Program-made: the position numbers and the translations under genes | NCBI GenBank assembly: GCA_963576725.1 | Contig: OY755241.1 | Span: 56,110,484-56,174,483, forward strand | DNA length: 64,000 nucleotides | Source: Azorinus chamasolen | Lineage: Eukaryota; Mollusca; Bivalvia; Cardiida; Solecurtidae | Direction: 5' to 3' | Notes under the pieces: generated by a model | Told to the model about the DNA's origin: nothing | Seen by the model: the letters and a program-made list of their open reading frames with translations, nothing else | The model's database searches: none | Shown: piece by piece, positions 8,905-18,387 of the stretch | Numbering within the stretch: the first letter of the stretch is position 1 | Layout of the letters: the number at the start of each line of letters is the position of its first letter

Positions 8905-9112
8905 TACAGTACAACCTCTCTATAACGGCCACAAAATTACATCAAGTATTTTGTGTTAAAGGCAGGTGGCTCCTTAAAGCAAGGTGAATGTAAAACAGAA
9001 CACTCCTATAGGAGCTTTCTGTTTTACTTTCACCTTGCTTTAAGCAGCCACCTGCCCTAAATACCAACTAATTAACTGAATTTAGTGGCCGTTATATAGA
9101 GGTTTTACGGTA
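8905..9112. repeat. TA-D2 pogo-like foldback element
   Basis: TA-CAGTACAACCTCTCTATAAC at the left and TTATATAGAGGTTTTACGG-TA at the right; internal GGCAGGTGGCT and AGCCACCTGCC arms; centre ACTCCTATAGGAGC. TA target duplication. Confidence 0.85.
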
Positions 9113-9128
9113 TATTCACTTCTACCAT

Positions 9129-9372
9129 GGGCTAACCGTTTCCTTCATATAAACATCTTTTCACGACTTTGCAAACAGAGCAGACCCAGATCAGACGGCT
9201 GCTATAGGATCTGTATGATCAGGGTCTGCCCTGTTTGCTTAGGGTATAATATGGATATGACTATTAGAGGAGCTTTCTGCATGACTTTCACCCTGCATTA
9301 AGCTTCCACCTGTCCCCAAGACCAATATTAACACTAATTTCTACGTCCACTTTAGAAGAGTTTTACTGTATA
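9129..9372. repeat. Chimera: TTAA-A left half fused to TA-D3 right half
   Basis: The left part (to about 9258) is A type with GCAAACAGAGCAGACCCAGA; the right part has AGAGGAGCTTTCTGCATGAC to AGAGTTTTACTGTATA, the D3 right arm. The fusion falls close to the hairpin arms. Confidence 0.7.
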
Positions 9373-9456
9373 ATGAATATTCCGTTATATCGAATGTCAT
9401 TATAACAACAGTTCACTGTACCCAACACTCTATACAGTCCACATACTCATACTTAC

Positions 9457-9566
9457 CTCTTGCTCCCCAATGTCATCATCATCATCTTTGTTTTCCTTTC
9501 TCTTCTTTCTATCATTGGGTTGAGGAATAAAGTTCAGCATCTGTACACAGTCCTCCAGGTAGTATT
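9457..9566 (-). CDS. DHX9: DHX9 coding exon 15 (residues 562-598), Lys/Asp-rich insert
   Basis: 110-nt exon, acceptor GTCTTGCAG, donor GTAAGT. Translation YYLEDCVQMLNFIPQPNDRK, then KRKENKDDDDDIGEQE. It follows the end of RecA1 and carries the basic run plus acidic tract seen in animal DHX9 (human has a KDKKKKDKDDDGG-type stretch here). The charged insert is the least conserved part of the core and is low in complexity, but phase and flanks fit. Confidence 0.93.
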
Positions 9567-9594
9567 CTGCAAGACAACCACAACAAATATACAC

Positions 9595-9823
9595 TTAACC
9601 CGTTCCCTCATATTGACACTATTTGACGCCTCTGTAAATGTTCACTCCTTGAAACCATTGTGATAAATAGAGCATTTGCTCCATAGGAGCAAATGCTCTA
9701 TTTACCGCAATGGTTTCAAAACTACACACTTCTAAAAGTTTCCTTTTCTCTAGTAAATGTTCCTTTTTGTAGATTTATTCAAAGACGTTGAGTCTAAAAA
9801 TAGCCTATGATGGAATAGGTTAA
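9595..9823. repeat. TTAA-B foldback element
   Basis: TTAACCCGTTCCCTCATATT to TATGATGGAATAGGTTAA, 229 bp. Followed directly by an A-type fragment (9820-9968) sharing the TTAA. Confidence 0.85.
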
Positions 9824-9968
9824 CGCATTATCTAATAAATATTCATGTACGACTATGACATCATCAATATCTATAAGATGAATTTTTGTAACTGCATATG
9901 AACACAGATAATTGTTGGACATGGCAGAAATGGTAGAATCAGATCTATACTATTTCATAAACAAACAG

Positions 9969-10835
9969 GATGTCACTGACCTTTGACCCTGAAGGATGAC
10001 CTTGACCTCTGACCAATAACAAAAAAAAACACTGATTAGACAGCTCTTGCAGAGGGATTTAAAGGCAAGTCTATCAGAAAAAAGGGTTTAAGATAATTTA
10101 TAGGAACATAGGGAAATTGTGTAGACCAAGACTACGCCCACCTAGACTCAGGATCAAGTAATAGGACTTAGGATCAAGATCAAGTAATAGGACTTAGGAT
10201 CAGGATCAAGTAATAGGACTTTGACTCAGGATCAAGTGATAGGACTTAGACTCAGGATCAAGTATTAGGACTTAGGACCAGGATCAAGTAATAGGGCTTA
10301 GGATCAGGATTAAGTGATTGTAAGCCCAGCAGGGTTAAGTGACTTGGCATAGGAGCAGGATCAAATTTGTACTCTCAAATTACTTTCACATGCTTTATTT
10401 ACGTCACAAAGAACTTGATCCTGAATGTAACAGTAATATCGTAAACAAGATGTGTTTGTGAAACACTATGCCCCCCTCAATTTGACATTTGACCCTGAAG
10501 AATGACCTTGACCTTGACATGTCACCCCTCAATATGTGCAGCTTCATGAGATACACATGCATGCCATATATCAAGTCTCTATCTGTAATGGTTGAAAAGT
10601 TATGGCCAATGCTAAAGTCCGTGATTTGACCTATATATTTGACCTCTGACCTTGAAAGATGACCTTGTGCAGCTTTATGAGATACATATGCATGCCAAAT
10701 ATCAAGTCTCTATCTGTACTGGCTCAAAAGTTATGACCAATGTTAAAGTTGGTGACAAACACAGACAGACAGGGCAAAAACAATTTGCCCAAACTGCATT
10801 GTTTTGTGAACAGAACACCACCCAGGTAGAACCAC
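9969..10835. repeat. Pearl-like dispersed repeat with tandem blocks
   Basis: Two diverged core copies: TGACCTTGACC.. GTGCAGCTTCATGAGATACA .. TATCAAGTCTCTATCTGTA (about 10490-10620 and 10620-10745), ending in ACAGACAGACAGGG. No gene seen. Confidence 0.55.
10140..10330. repeat. Short tandem repeat, about 28-32 bp unit
   Basis: Imperfect units built from GGATCAAGTAATAGGACTTA; at least six copies, some with GACTCAGGATCAAG variants. Confidence 0.75.
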
Positions 10836-10888
10836 CCACCCATCCATAATAAGCAAGATGGAAGGCTTCTTCTTAGAATCTAGATTAC

Positions 10889-11045
10889 CTTGAACAGGAA
10901 ACGTTCGTCCATAGACTTCTACCACTTTGCAGTTGTCAAAATACTCAGTGAAGAGTGTGGTATCCACTGTGGCCGACATGAGAACAACACGCAGGTTCGG
11001 GAAACTTCGGACCATATCCCGTAATAGAACCAGCAGGAAGTCGGT
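10889..11045 (-). CDS. DHX9: DHX9 coding exon 14 (residues 510-561), helicase motif III
   Basis: 157-nt exon, acceptor GTCTTTCAG, donor GTAATC. Translation [20 protein letters not shown], then [20 protein letters not shown] and [15 protein letters not shown] (533-535) is motif III, which couples ATPase and unwinding. Very close to human DHX9. An open frame extends past the donor, but those residues are intronic. Confidence 0.97.
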
Positions 11046-11160
11046 CTGAAAGACACAAACACAACTGTCTTACAAGTATTAAATCTTATTTATCCTCCCG
11101 TAGAAATTAACATCCACTCAATCTCTGATTTTATACTCATCTACTTCCAAATAGCAAGTA

Positions 11161-11406
11161 AAGTCCATTCCTTCATAAAGATGCCTTTTCACCTCTTTGC
11201 AAGCAGAATTGATCCAGATCAGACAAATCCTGTAGGAGCCATCCGAGCAGGCTCTGCTCTGATGGCATATAGAATAATATAGATCTGATTCTAGTTTCTA
11301 GCACGGCCAAAATTTCCTGCGTTCAAACACCATCATAAAAGTTCATCTAATTAATATTCATCATGTTATGATTTCTTACATGAATATTCATGAGGGAAAG
11401 GGGTAG
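11161..11406. repeat. TTAA-A element, ends eroded
   Basis: CCATTCCTTCATAAAGATGC start, hairpin near 11220 with GAAT mismatches, long arm ACATGAATATTCATGAGGGA. Confidence 0.7.
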
Positions 11407-11514
11407 GAGAGTTCTGGCATGGAAAAGTTGCATTACCTTTTACATTTGTACTTGATTTAAATCATCCTTCTTTTATGCAATTGCTATGTAGGAGTTGTCT
11501 GATCAGGGAAAGAG

Positions 11515-11764
11515 TTAACCCTTCTCTTGCTGAATTTTAAAATACATTTCTCCATCTTTACTCATGCCCTGTTGTATAATTAAGTATATCTTCACTGTGT
11601 ACACGTATTTCGCTGTGCAATCACTACTGTGGAATGCACTGGTTGCACAATCAACTTGTAAATAGTGCAGACCCTGATGAGACAGCTCCTGCAGGAGCTG
11701 TCTCATCTGGGTCTTCACTATTTACATGTATGTATATTGACGTGAATAGCAAGCGAAGGGTTAA
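11515..11764. repeat. TTAA-E foldback element, complete
   Basis: TTAACCCTTCTCTTGCTG to AGCAAGCGAAGGGTTAA, 250 bp; arms TAAATAGTGCAGACCCTGAT and its inverse; apex GCTCCTGCAGGAGC at 11685-11698. Confidence 0.9.
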
Positions 11765-11810
11765 CATTCATGATGTCATTAATTCTTACATGATTATTGA
11801 ACAGGTAAAT

Positions 11811-12065
11811 AACCCTTTCCTTCACATAAACACATTTTCATGCCTTTGAAAACAGAGTAGACCTAGATCAGGGTCCATGCTTATAAAACTTTTAGTTGAG
11901 TCTGAGTTCGTTCTCAAGTTTTTGATTGGTCAAATCTGACCAATCAAAAGCTTGAGAACGAACTCACTCAACTAAAAAGCTTTATAAGCATGGACCCAGG
12001 TGGCTCCTCTAGGACCTACGGTTTAAAAAGGCGTAGAAAGACGTGTATATGGAGTAAATGGTTAA
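11811..12065. repeat. TTAA-A element carrying a nested palindrome
   Basis: CCCTTTCCTTCACATAAACA start, hairpin arm AACAGAGTAGACCTAGATCA split by the palindrome at 11871-11997, then GGTGGCTCCTCTAGG, ending GTAAATGGTTAA. Confidence 0.75.
11871..11997. repeat. 127-bp palindromic element, GGGTCC family
   Basis: GGGTCCATGCTTATAAAAC and its inverse AAGCTTTATAAGCATGGACCC, with inner arms TTTGATTGGTCA / TGACCAATCAAA around AATC. It is inserted inside a TTAA-A hairpin arm. Half copies occur near 29620-29740 and 30145-30195. Confidence 0.8.
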
Positions 12066-12096
12066 TCACAATTTTATGTATGATATGAAGACTTAC

Positions 12097-12179
12097 ATTC
12101 AGATCTCTCTCGTGAATTTCATCCACGATAACATGAGATATTCCTCTGAGACCATTCTCAAGTCTGCGTAAAAATGTCC
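12097..12179 (-). CDS. DHX9: DHX9 coding exon 13 (residues 482-509), DEIH box
   Basis: 83-nt exon, acceptor ATATTTCAG, donor GTAAGT. Translation [20 protein letters not shown], then IHERDLN. DEIH (501-504) is the Walker B motif II that defines DEAH/RHA helicases. An open frame continues upstream past the acceptor into intron; splice site and phase give the start. A TTAA-A element carrying a nested 127-bp palindrome ends about 30 bp downstream. Confidence 0.97.
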
Positions 12180-12615
12180 CTGAAATATAAAACACAAATC
12201 TTGAGACATAGCACATGCAAAAGGGATTTAGTATTTACAATTTTCTCAATATATTCACCTTTTGTCTTTGGAAACATAATTAACCCTTTAGAAGCCATCT
12301 GATCAGGGTCTGCTCTGTTTTCTTATGAAACAATATTGATGCATATGCATTTAACTTTGTATTGTATCATGTTACTTGTGTATGGACTGGACGCCTAATT
12401 GCATAATAAAATATTGAATTGAATTGATCTGAATCTGAATATATAGTTAATTCCACTGTAAAAACATCCTGTGTTTGTTTATATGTCATATCAAAATTCA
12501 TCTATTAATTTAATATTTCTTACATGAATATTTGTGTTCCTGTGTCAAAATAGTTTCTTGAAATTGCAGATAGTGTAAAACCTACAATATATTTATAACA
12601 TAATTTCCATTAATT

Positions 12616-12788
12616 TAACCCCTTTTCCTGATCTATATTTATTCCAAATTTTAATTCCTACTGAATATTCATGGACAAAATTTCTGCCATGGTCGAATTT
12701 CCTTTATACGCCATTATAGAACAAATCAGCTAATAAATACTCATGATGTCATTATTTCTTACATGCAAATTCATGGAGTAAAGGGTTA
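12616..12788. repeat. TTAA-A recombinant lacking the hairpin
   Basis: TTAACCCCTTTTCCTGATCT (one long arm) joined to an arm ending ATTCATGGAGTAAAGGGTTAA; both ends are long-arm ends and the hairpin core is absent. Confidence 0.65.
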
Positions 12789-12802
12789 AATTGAAAAATT
12801 AG

Positions 12803-12890
12803 ACTGACATAGAAGCAAATAGTGTAGACCCTAATCAAACAGCTCCTTCAGGTCACAGTTTGTCTATGTTTGTCTGTTGGAACACTTTAA
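12803..12890. repeat. FB-H fragment
   Basis: GACATAGAAGCAAATAGTGT then AGACCCTAATCAAACAGCTC and TTTGTCTATGTTTGTCTGT. Similar units lie at 14067-14165, 26365-26450, 29260-29365 and 58813-58900. Confidence 0.6.
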
Positions 12891-12961
12891 TACTGTAACT
12901 GTGGTACATTTGACATCATTTGCAGATATTAGACCTCTTAATCTAGGTCAGCGCTACTTGC

Positions 12962-13210
12962 TTAACCCTTTCCTTCAAAGAAACGTGTTTTCACGCATTT
13001 GCAAACAGAGTAGACCCAGATCAGACGGCTCCTATAGGAGCCGTCTGATCATGGTCAGCTCTGTTTGCTAGTGGAATTTGAAATATCTGTTTCTTTACTT
13101 TCTGAAATGGCTACAATATTCCACCTTCCATATTTCATTATAACAATTCATCCATGAATATTCAACAGGTATTTAAATTTGGAGTAAATATAGAACAAGG
13201 AAAGGGTTAA
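12962..13210. repeat. TTAA-A foldback element, complete
   Basis: TTAACCCTTTCCTTCAAAGA to AACAAGGAAAGGGTTAA, 249 bp; arms TTTGCAAACAGAGTAGACCC / AGCTCTGTTTGC; apex GCTCCTATAGGAGC. Confidence 0.9.
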
Positions 13211-13240
13211 TTTGTCTGTCTGTGAAAAGTGGGTACCTAC

Positions 13241-13382
13241 CAACAGTACAGTACATGATGCCTCCATACGGTCGTGGCATGACTGTCTCAAACCTGACAC
13301 TGTAGCCCACACTGTTGCCAAGCATCTCTGCTCTCTCTACCGCTACACGCTCTGCTATAGATATAGCACTGATCCTCCGGGG
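13241..13382 (-). CDS. DHX9: DHX9 coding exon 12 (residues 435-481), motif Ia
   Basis: 142-nt exon, acceptor TAATGTACAG, donor GTAGGT. Translation [20 protein letters not shown], then [20 protein letters not shown] and GIMYCTV. With the preceding TQ it forms motif Ia (TQPRR). Human counterpart: PRRISAVSVAERVAFERGEE. A complete TTAA-A element (12962-13210) ends 30 bp downstream of the donor. Confidence 0.97.
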
Positions 13383-13420
13383 CTGTACATTAGAGAAAAA
13401 ACACAGAACAGTGAGTTCTC

Positions 13421-13649
13421 TTAACCCTTTCCTCAATAAAAACGCATTTCTACGCCTCTGTAAAAGTCCCTTTATGAAACCATTGTGATAAATAGAGCAT
13501 TTGCTCCTATAAGAGCAAATGCTCTATTTATCACAATGGTTTCAAACTAAAAAATTCTAAAACTTTCCTTTTCTCTAATTAATGCTCCTTTTCGGTAGAT
13601 TTATTCCAAGTGGTTGAATCTAAAAATAGCCTATGAGGGAATGGGTTAA
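13421..13649. repeat. TTAA-B foldback element, complete
   Basis: TTAACCCTTTCCTCAATAAA to TATGAGGGAATGGGTTAA, 229 bp; apex GCTCCTATAAGAGC. Confidence 0.9.
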
Positions 13650-13889
13650 ATCTTTTACCTGACAGAGACTTCTTTGTATACCTTTGCAAACAGACTAATT
13701 CGCTGAATGGATATTCTCAGCCAAAAAAGTGCTGGCAACATTTCATTATGCTACTAAACAGTTACACAAAGTTTCATAGAAAAAACTCTAAACTGTTTCT
13801 AAAAATATGAGTATGGACAAAAAGGTTAAGTTTTTGGCAAACAAAGGGCCATAATTCTGGTGTTCCACGGTCTATGTGAGTGATACTGG

Positions 13890-14060
13890 CATGGTCACAC
13901 TTATTTGCAAACAGAGTAAACGCAGATTAGACAGCTCCTGTAGGAGCTGGAGCTGTCTGATCAGGGTCTGCTCTATTTGCTTATGGCATGATATATATGA
14001 TTCTATAGTTTTTGTCAAAGCAAAAAAGCATAAATACATGTATGCAACAGGGAAAGATTA
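13890..14060. repeat. TTAA-A element, truncated
   Basis: Hairpin TTTGCAAACAGAGTAAACGC and GGTCTGCTCTATTTGC with a small duplication at the apex (GGAGCTGGAGCTG); right end GCAACAGGGAAAGATTAA. Pearl-core debris lies left of it (13760-13870). Confidence 0.65.
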
Positions 14061-14240
14061 ATGGAGTAGTAGCTAGTGTAGACCCCAATCAAACAACTCC
14101 CTCAGAATCAGTTGGATTTGGATCTACAATATCTTCCTCAGTTTGTCCTGCTGAATAACTTGGAAAAAAGATATAACAAGTCTTAGGATGTTTTAATGGA
14201 TACAATAATTCTTGGGGAGATGAAAGGGATAGACTCAAAC

Positions 14241-14312
14241 CTGTGTAATAAGTATATTGCATTCTGCCCCTCTTCCCATCTGAACGTACTGGTCCAATAT
14301 GAACTGTGGTAC
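14241..14312 (-). CDS. DHX9: DHX9 coding exon 11 (residues 411-434)
   Basis: 72-nt phase-0 exon, acceptor TTATTTTGCAG, donor GTTTGAG. Translation VPQFILDQYVQMGRGAECNI then LITQ, directly after the Walker A motif. Human counterpart: VPQFILDDFIQNDRAAECNI. It is too short to stand out as an open frame and was found by family match and splice sites. Confidence 0.95.
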
Positions 14313-14353
14313 CTGCAAAATAACAAGCAATGCTGTATGAGCTTGTGAAAAGT

Positions 14354-14586
14354 TTAACCCTTTCCCTGTTCTACGTTTGTTTCAGATTTCAATTCCTACT
14401 CCATATCTATGAACAAAATAGTTATAATGAAATAAGGAAAGTTGGATATTGTGGCCATTTTAGAAACTAGAGAACCAGATCTATCAAATTCTACCCTGAT
14501 CAGACGGCTCCTCTAGAGGCCGTCTGATCTGGGTCTACTCTGATTGCAAATGCATGAAAACACGTTTGTATGAGGGAAAGGGTTAA
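14354..14586. repeat. TTAA-A foldback element, complete, inverted
   Basis: TTAACCCTTTCCCTGTTCTA to ATGAGGGAAAGGGTTAA, 233 bp; centre GACGGCTCCTCTAGAGGCCG. Confidence 0.85.
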
Positions 14587-14687
14587 TAACTCTAGGTACA
14601 GTAAAACTCCTCTAAAATAAACATAGGCATCTTCAAAAGCAGGGGATTGCTTAATTCAGGAGTTTTCTGCATAACTTGTGAACTTCA

Positions 14688-14936
14688 TTAACCCTTTACT
14701 CCATAAGTATGCCTTTAAACGCCTTTGCAAACAGGGTAGACCCAGATTAGACGGCTTCTATGGGAGCCGTCTGATCAGGGTCTGTTATGTTTGCTTAAGA
14801 TATAATATAGATATGGGTCTATGGTTTCTGCTGTGGTCAAACCTTCCTGTGTCTGTGTGCAGTTTAACAATTAAACCTCATTAATATTCATGATGTCATT
14901 ATGTTTTACATGAATATTCATGGAGGAAAGGCTTAA
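14688..14936. repeat. TTAA-A foldback element, complete
   Basis: TTAACCCTTTACTCCATAAG to ATGGAGGAAAGGCTTAA, 249 bp. A TA-D remnant (14599-14686) precedes it. Confidence 0.85.
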
Positions 14937-14950
14937 GCTATCAATTGCCT

Positions 14951-15157
14951 TTAACCCATTACCTCATATGCTATTTTTAGAACCAACCTCTTTGAATAAA
15001 TCTACCAAAATTTTTTTAGAATTGTGTTCAATATTGAATCCATTGTGATAAATGGAGCATTTGCTCCTATGGAGCAAATGCTCTATTTATCACAATGGTT
15101 TCAACAAGTGACTTTTACAGAGCCGTCAAAAGGCGTCAATATGAGAGAATGGGTTAA
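14951..15157. repeat. TTAA-B foldback element, inverted
   Basis: TTAACCCATTACCTCATATG to ATGAGAGAATGGGTTAA; hairpin GAGCATTTGCTCCTATGGAG. Confidence 0.85.
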
Positions 15158-15490
15158 GAATGAATCCTTTTGATCTAAAGCCACCAGTGTACTACTAGTT
15201 GCATGGATAGGGTGTATGGACTGGTATGATTGGTTTAGATGCCGTATTTCCTGAGGTTATCACTAGTCAGAGCTCCTCTCCACACTCACTTAGATCTACC
15301 TATCTACTCTCTGTTACACTGATATGACACAGACACCATATTCTATGAATTACAATGATGATATTTAATGACGACATTGCTGAGCTCTGATGAATTTCGA
15401 AACGTACGGAGTTTAAATTGTAAAGAACAATCCAAATACACAACCGTATGCCACAAGACCTTCGGGCAAATATTGGTGGATGGACAGAAG

Positions 15491-15910
15491 CAGGGTTACC
15501 ACAAACCAGAAGAAACAAAATTCCCTGACATTTTCTTCACATAATTTCAAATTTCCTTCACTCTTTACATTGGGACATTTGGTCATATTTTATGTAACAT
15601 ATTTTAGGAAGCTTAACCCTTTCAAACCTGAATTATCATAGTGGAACAGTGGATTTTGCATAACAAACAGTGCAGACCTTGATCACTAGGCTCCTCTAGG
15701 AGCCCCATGATCTGGGTCTACACTGTTTACAAATAACAGTGCATGCATCTGCCAGGTTGAAAGGGTCTAAATTATTTTAATATATGCCCTTGAATCTCAT
15801 TTTTCCAAAATTCCCAGACAATTCCATATATTTTCAAAATTCCCTGACAATTCCCTGACCTTGAACAAATTTCAATTTCCTTGACTTTTCTCCGACGTAT
15901 GGCAACCCTG
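15491..15910. mobile_element. Possible hAT-like element interrupted by a TTAA-G insertion
   Basis: Left end CAGGGTTACCACAAACCAG, right end CCGACGTATGGCAACCCTG; AGAAG on both flanks; TTCCCTGACA motifs inside both ends. The foldback element at 15613-15770 lies within it. Superfamily assignment is tentative. Confidence 0.5.
15613..15770. repeat. TTAA-G foldback element
   Basis: TTAACCCTTTCAAACCTG and CAGGTTGAAAGGGTCTAA; arms AAACAGTGCAGACCTTGATC / GGGTCTACACTGTTT; apex GCTCCTCTAGGAGC at 15690-15703. Confidence 0.8.
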
Positions 15911-15974
15911 AGAAGACAACATGCACCCACCCACCATCTCTATACACAAATTTAACCAATATCTCTATACATAC

Positions 15975-16094
15975 TTGCGTTGTTTTTCCACACCCCGTTT
16001 CCCCACGGATGATCACTACAGGATGACTGTTGATTTCGTACATGATATGCTCCTGGGATTTCCAAATTGGCAGCTCCTGTCTGTCATGCAGCAT
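15975..16094 (-). CDS. DHX9: DHX9 coding exon 10 (residues 371-410), Walker A motif
   Basis: 120-nt phase-0 exon, acceptor GTTTATAG, donor GTATGT. Translation MLHDRQELPIWKSQEHIMYE, then INSHPVVIIRGETGCGKTTQ. GETGCGKT (401-408) is motif I, the ATP-phosphate-binding loop (human GATGCGKT). The Met at the exon start is internal, since exon 9 joins in phase. Confidence 0.97.
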
Positions 16095-16471
16095 CTATAA
16101 ACATATAAACACTCTCTATAGTAGATAAATTAAATTCTGAAAGAAGCAAATTCTTCTCAAGCAAACATAGCAATGTGGACTGATAAAGTTGCAGACTCAG
16201 TTTTATTGAGTCTGTTCATGAGCAGTTATTAAAAGTCTAACACCACTCATGCCCCTAGCACCTTTACCCCATAAATACGACTTTCTACACCTCAAATATA
16301 ATATTTCACTATAAGAACTTACTGAGCACCTGCTACCTAGTAGTATTACCCACAATCTAGGTAACTGTTCTAGTCATGTATGTTTTAGCCAGTAGTTTGC
16401 CACAGCTATAGCCATGTCTAGTCATTGTTTGTCACAGAGTTGACATTTTCTGTCATTTGAATCCAAGTTCT

Positions 16472-16691
16472 TTAACCCATTCCCTCATAGGCTATTTTTA
16501 GATACAACCTCTTTGAATAAATCTACCGAAAAGGAGCAGTAACTAGAGAAAAGGATTTTTTTTTTAATTTTGTAGTTTGAAACTATTGTGATAAATAGAG
16601 CAATTGCTCCTATAGGAGCAAATGCTCTATTTATCACAATGGTTTCACAAAGTGACTTTTACAGAGTCGTCAATATGAGGGAATGGGTTAC
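16472..16691. repeat. TTAA-B foldback element, inverted
   Basis: TTAACCCATTCCCTCATAGG to ATGAGGGAATGGGTTA; hairpin ATAAATAGAGCAATTGCTCC and inverse. Confidence 0.85.
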
Positions 16692-16834
16692 TTTTACTTT
16701 TACAATTACTTTTAAACAGTTTCATTCCACATTGTTTTGAGAGTCAAGTAAGTAGTACAACCTCTTCAGCAGAGTTGATTGTAATATTGTTGGCAGTCAT
16801 CATTACAGTATACGTATTCATATTCATGAAAAAA

Positions 16835-17001
16835 TACAGCAGAACCCCTCTAATGCGACCACTTAATGAATAAACATGGATGTCTTTATAAGCAGGTGGT
16901 TGCTTAATGCAGGACAAAAGTAATGCAGAAAGCTACCACCTGCATCTAGCACCCATAATTATACCTCTTCTAGGTGGTCGCATTAGCGGGGTTTTACTGT
17001 A
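16835..17001. repeat. TA-D1 pogo-like element with a partly deleted hairpin
   Basis: TA-CAGCAGAACCCCTCTAATGC to GCATTAGCGGGGTTTTACTG-TA; AGCAGGTGGTTGCTTAATGC arm present, apex region deleted at AAAGCTACCACCTGC. A C-run follows (17008-17021). Confidence 0.8.
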
Positions 17002-17189
17002 TTCATCCCCCCCCCCCCCCACCTTTTCCCCTATATTCATGATACGTATTATCATATTTTTCTCTTGGTGTATTCGTTACAGCCCTAGTTTCTAGAGCAT
17101 CCCTCTGATCAGGGTCTGCCCTGTTTGTCATTCAAAATCCTCTCACTAGTTATGCTATTTCATACTAGACGGACACTTATTATACATAC

Positions 17190-17267
17190 CCTCTGTAAGG
17201 TGGAATCATTGGCCTTCTGATTCTCAAACGAATTGTACAGGTCTTCCCCCACTGCCTCAAGAGATGT
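17190..17267 (-). CDS. DHX9: DHX9 coding exon 9 (residues 345-370)
   Basis: 78-nt phase-0 exon, acceptor GTCTGTTTCAG, donor GTATGT. Translation TSLEAVGEDLYNSFENQKAN then DSTLQR, corresponding to the human helical stretch before the core (EQISMDLKNELMYQLEQDHD). Conservation is weaker here; flanking exons and phase support it. Confidence 0.88.
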
Positions 17268-17318
17268 CTGAAACAGACAGAAGTCATCAATTACAATGCG
17301 TATGTTCAGATTTATCTG

Positions 17319-17555
17319 TTGAACCCTTTCCCTGTTCAATAATCATGTACGAAATGATGACATCATAAAAACATTTATTAGCTGTATTTTTATTATGATA
17401 TGTGTACACAGGATTGTTTGGTATGTGTAGAAACAGAAGAGTCAAATCTATAATAATATCATAAGCAAACAGAGCAGACCCTGAGGAGCCGTCTGATCTG
17501 GGTCTACACTGTTTGCAAATGCGTGAAAAGGTATTTACATAAGGGAAAGGGTTAA
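17319..17555. repeat. TTAA-A foldback element, inverted
   Basis: TTGAACCCTTTCCCTGTTCA to ATAAGGGAAAGGGTTAA; GCAAACAGAGCAGACCCTGA then AGGAGCCGTC, left arm shortened at the apex. Confidence 0.8.
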
Positions 17556-17654
17556 AATGAATTATCTTTACCCTTTACCTCATACAGACACCTTTTAATG
17601 CATTTGCATTTATCATAATGATTTCAGAAATTGACTTGCTGAGGTGTCAAAAAC

Positions 17655-17865
17655 CAATTACCTCATAGGCTATTTTTAGATACCTCTTTGAATAAATCTA
17701 CCGAAAAGGAGCATTAACTAGTGAAAAGGAACATTTTAGAATTTTGTAGTTTGAAACCATTGTGATAAAGAGAGCATTTGCTCCTATAGGAACAAATACT
17801 CTATTTATCACAATGGCTTCACAAAGTGACTTTGTCAAAGTCGTCAATATGAGGGAATGGGTTAA
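17655..17865. repeat. TTAA-B foldback element, inverted
   Basis: ACCAATTACCTCATAGGCTA to ATGAGGGAATGGGTTAA; hairpin GAGAGCATTTGCTCCTATAG. Confidence 0.8.
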
Positions 17866-17956
17866 AGTCTCATCATGGTTACAATCATATGAAGAAATAA
17901 ATCTACACATAAACCATGCAATTCATTTTTGAATTACAAGAGACTGACTATACATC

Positions 17957-17975
17957 ATACGAGGGAATGGGTTAA
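17957..17975. repeat. TTAA-B end fragment at the exon 8 splice donor
   Basis: ATACGAGGGAATGGGTTAA: only a terminal fragment of B. Its TTAA (17972-17975) occupies positions +6 to +9 of the exon 8 donor. Confidence 0.7.
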
Positions 17976-17980
17976 CTTAC

Positions 17981-18139
17981 CACAGATAGAGGTCCCTCGT
18001 CAATGTTACAGTTGGTCCATGGGTTCCAGTTTTGAGTAGGTGGTGCCCAAGAAACTGTTCCACTTGGGCGTTTGGGCGAAGGCTCAAACTCGTCCAGAAC
18101 TGTCTGGTTGATGAGAGAAATCTGACCATCCACGGCTTC
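17981..18139 (-). CDS. DHX9: DHX9 coding exon 8 (residues 292-344), linker before the core
   Basis: 159-nt phase-0 exon, acceptor TTGTTTAG, donor GTAAGT. It ends WAPPTQNWNPWTNCNIDEGP then LSV; the NWNPWT..NIDEGPL block matches human DHX9 closely. The donor reads GTAAG followed by TTAA, and that TTAA is the boundary of a TTAA-B end fragment (17957-17975), so foreign sequence begins at position +6. Confidence 0.94.
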
Positions 18140-18179
18140 CTAAACAATAGCAACAAAGTATGTGACATTTCAATGCTTG

Positions 18180-18373
18180 CAGAGGAACAGATAAAGATGC
18201 ACACTCAAATACTAAAATAGTCATTTCTCCATCAAACCCTATACTGTGACCACTCTTTAGAATCATCTCTTCAAGACGATTCTAAAGAGTGATCACAGTA
18301 TAAGGTTTGGCAGAGAAATAAATGGGCTATTCTTGAAGATGATTAATTTTTACTCATCTTGTCTGAACCTCTG
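18180..18373. repeat. FB-C foldback element, complete
   Basis: CAGAGGAACAGATAAAGATG to CATCTTGTCTGAACCTCTG, 194 bp; arms TGTGACCACTCTTTAGAATC and inverse. Confidence 0.85.
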
Positions 18374-18387
18374 CTACTTATCAACAG

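Noticed and set aside
10140..10330. CRISPR-like array
   Set aside because: Repeats are contiguous imperfect units with no spacers, in an animal genome.
10743..10888. Extension of the DHX9 exon 14 open frame beyond the donor
   Set aside because: Exon 14 ends at a GTAATC donor at 10888 and the next exon continues in phase; the extension is intron and repeat.
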